A DNA stretch of 64,000 bases, from positions 17,906,774 through 17,970,773 of the forward strand of contig CM068590.1 in the NCBI GenBank assembly GCA_035048485.1, written 5' to 3'. A program made the position numbers and the translations under genes. Shown here piece by piece: positions 62,621 to 64,000 of this stretch. This DNA comes from Pteria penguin (Eukaryota; Mollusca; Bivalvia; Pterioida; Pteriidae). Positions within the stretch are counted from its first letter, which is position 1. Every line of letters starts with the position of its first letter. Below the pieces are notes generated by a model that was not told the origin of the DNA, did no database searches, and saw nothing but the letters and a program-made list of their open reading frames with translations.

Positions 62621-63178
62621 TTTTATTCAGTTTCTGTTTTCTTTTACATCATTTTAAAAAGATTTTTCTATGCGCACCTTACAAGCTTTCGACAACCCAA
62701 ATATTATTTGATGTTTATTCATCCGCAAAACATAGTTCTAAATTTTCTACGTCAAAGTTTAATAAAATTGGAACTATTTCATAAATGCTCATTTGAATTG
62801 GTACAATATAACAATATTGCAATTTATGACCGTACTGATATCTTGTTAAAGAAAAAAGTAACAATTTTTTTCCAGAGTGCGTAGTAATACATTTTCTGAA
62901 AAGTACGTTCCAAGGAGATCGCCATATTGTTTGAACGCCAAGATCTTAGCAACGGAACGAGATACTTACCAATTTTTTAATTCGACCATAAAACATAAAA
63001 AAAACTTTCTTCAATAAAGCAAGATACTAATTCCATTTGTCATTTTCTTTTCATTAAATGCAGAATAATTCGTGTCATTCCGTCGCCGAACACTGATAAA
63101 CACGAAAGTGAAAGTAGATTCTACGTTTTCGAGTTCAAATTGAAAGTACAACAGGTGCGTGGCGTCGCTTTCTGTTGA
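62621..63178. promoter_or_regulatory. Divergent intergenic promoter region between DNAH10 and the ASPHD-like gene
   Basis: This 558-bp interval separates two start codons pointing away from each other. Its right half has more CpG than the surroundings. TAGCAACGG at 62947-62955 contains AGCAAC, one half of the RFX X-box used by many ciliary genes, but the second half-site at proper spacing is absent. GCCATATTG nearby resembles a YY1-type site. Both site calls are weak; the divergent layout is directly visible. Confidence 0.45.
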
Positions 63179-63878
63179 ATGATTAAAATGTTGGATATGT
63201 CAGTTGTGTTGATTTGTTCCATCTTGATATTTGTATTCATATTCATTGGATACATAACGAAGAGATTTCAAAATAAAGATATAGGAAATACAAAATTTTC
63301 TTTGGGGGAAAAGGACATAAATGATTGCACAAATCCAAATTGTGTGAGATGTCAACTATACTCTGAAGTCATCTGCACAGCAAAAGAAAAGTTAGAACAT
63401 TTTATTGACATAAATGCTAAGAATACAGACATTAAGCGCATAAAGAGTTCTCTCCTGGACAATAATAATGGAGTTCACGATAAACAGTGGCAGAATCCGA
63501 ATGTGTTTGCATTACCTGATTTGGAATCGCAAGGCTGGTTTGAGCAAAATGTGTATCAAATGGATGTAGATATACTAAAGGAAAACTTTTCAGTAATATT
63601 TTCAGACTTTTGTACTATTATGAATGAAAATCACGATAATCTATGGTTAAGGAATAACACGCCGACGGGTTGCTGGAGCGTTTTTCATCTTGTAAATCAG
63701 GGGAAAGTAGTGGAGGAAAATACTGACATTTGCAACAACACTTTTGCCATAGTGAACACGTTGCCATCATTGATGTGCAGTAATGTATTCGGCAATGTTT
63801 TATTCTCGGTGATAGAACCGGGAACAGTTATAAGTCAACACCATGGCCCTACCAATCTCAGAGTGAGATGCCATCTTG
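63179..63878 (+). CDS. Aspartyl beta-hydroxylase domain protein (ASPHD2-like), exon 1
   Basis: Residues 1-233 of a membrane-anchored Fe(II)/2-oxoglutarate dioxygenase of the aspartyl/asparaginyl beta-hydroxylase family. A hydrophobic segment at about residues 8-27 behind a short N-terminus suggests a type II membrane protein. A Cys cluster (C50, C55, C58 in CTNPNCVRC) follows. The end carries IEPGTVISQHHGPTNLRVRC, matching the family pattern P-H-T-G-P-T-N, with His221 in the position of the first iron ligand and Arg in the 2-oxoglutarate-binding stretch. The second iron His would be in a later exon. Open reading continues to 63901, but the family match ends at CHLG, where a GTATAT donor follows (phase 1). 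Residues 1, 4 and 7 are all possible starts; Met4 has a better context (A at -3). It is divergent from DNAH10. The family resemblance points to ASPHD1/ASPHD2 but does not separate them. Confidence 0.85.
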
Positions 63879-63899
63879 GTATATTTCTTTATAGATATT

Positions 63900-63901
<2 letters not shown>

Positions 63902-63934
<33 letters not shown>

Positions 63935-63953
63935 ACACACACACACATACACA
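63902..63953. repeat. CT/CA microsatellite
   Basis: About sixteen CT dinucleotides followed by an ACACAC run, just inside the first intron of the ASPHD-like gene. Confidence 0.95.
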
Positions 63954-64000
63954 ATTCAATTCAATTTTACTCCGGCACTGAGGTAAAAATCAAGGCATAT

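Larger units (their letters stand above)
56917..61248 (-). other. DNAH10: Intron 2 of DNAH10, 4.3 kb
   Basis: Holds two inverted SINEs, the CAGTCC MITE and two putative microexons. The stretches 58000-59280 and 59900-60950 show only AT-rich sequence and homopolymer runs. Confidence 0.6.

Noticed and set aside
60545..60575. Candidate 15-nt microexon with donor GTTAAT in intron 2
   Set aside because: Acceptor is preceded by an A-rich tract with no pyrimidine tract, and the donor is poor.
62964..62990. Possible 5' non-coding exon of DNAH10 with donor GTAAGT at 62964-62969 (minus strand)
   Set aside because: The donor fits, but the only AG ahead of the ATG (AAAACAG near 62632) lacks a pyrimidine tract. 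Needs transcript ends.

Overview
The window reads as AT-rich (roughly two-thirds A+T), intron-rich animal nuclear DNA, most likely from a mollusc and probably a bivalve. The introns hold tRNA-headed SINEs, many short inverted-repeat elements, and dispersed repeats with runs of AAGGTCA and GGACAGACAGAC. The species cannot be named from sequence alone.

Almost the whole window is one gene on the minus strand: an axonemal dynein heavy chain whose reading frame matches DNAH10, the I1/f (1-beta) inner-arm heavy chain. I traced 59 coding exons from the ATG at 62620 down to 295. All splice sites follow the GT-AG rule and the phase is continuous at every junction. They encode about 4,207 residues: a charged N-terminal tail (exons 1-3), the tail and dimerisation region (4-18), the linker (19-28), AAA1 to AAA4 (29-45, all four P-loops intact), the stalk with its microtubule-binding domain (46-49), and AAA5 into AAA6 (50-59). 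The remaining C-terminal part lies beyond the left edge. On the plus strand, starting at 63179, is exon 1 of a membrane-anchored aspartyl beta-hydroxylase-domain protein (ASPHD2-like). The two genes diverge from a shared interval of about 560 bp.

The introns hold SINEs, a deleted pogo/Tigger transposon with a surviving CENP-B-type helix-turn-helix ORF, CAGT-ended MITEs with TA duplications, two other recurrent inverted-repeat families, five hAT-like MITEs (two with convincing 8-bp target duplications), and several tandem arrays.

The most unusual pattern is that three tandem arrays (at exons 8, 22 and 49) are built from units that each repeat the neighbouring exon's own 5' splice junction. 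This lays trains of decoy GT donors into the intron just downstream of the true site. A separate local duplication copies the start of exon 7. A second candidate novelty is a set of small phase 1-1 exons (12, 15, 30 and 24 nt, plus a 138-nt His/Gln/Pro cassette) in the two introns that interrupt variable linkers of the dynein tail. Both readings are inferences from sequence and need RNA data.
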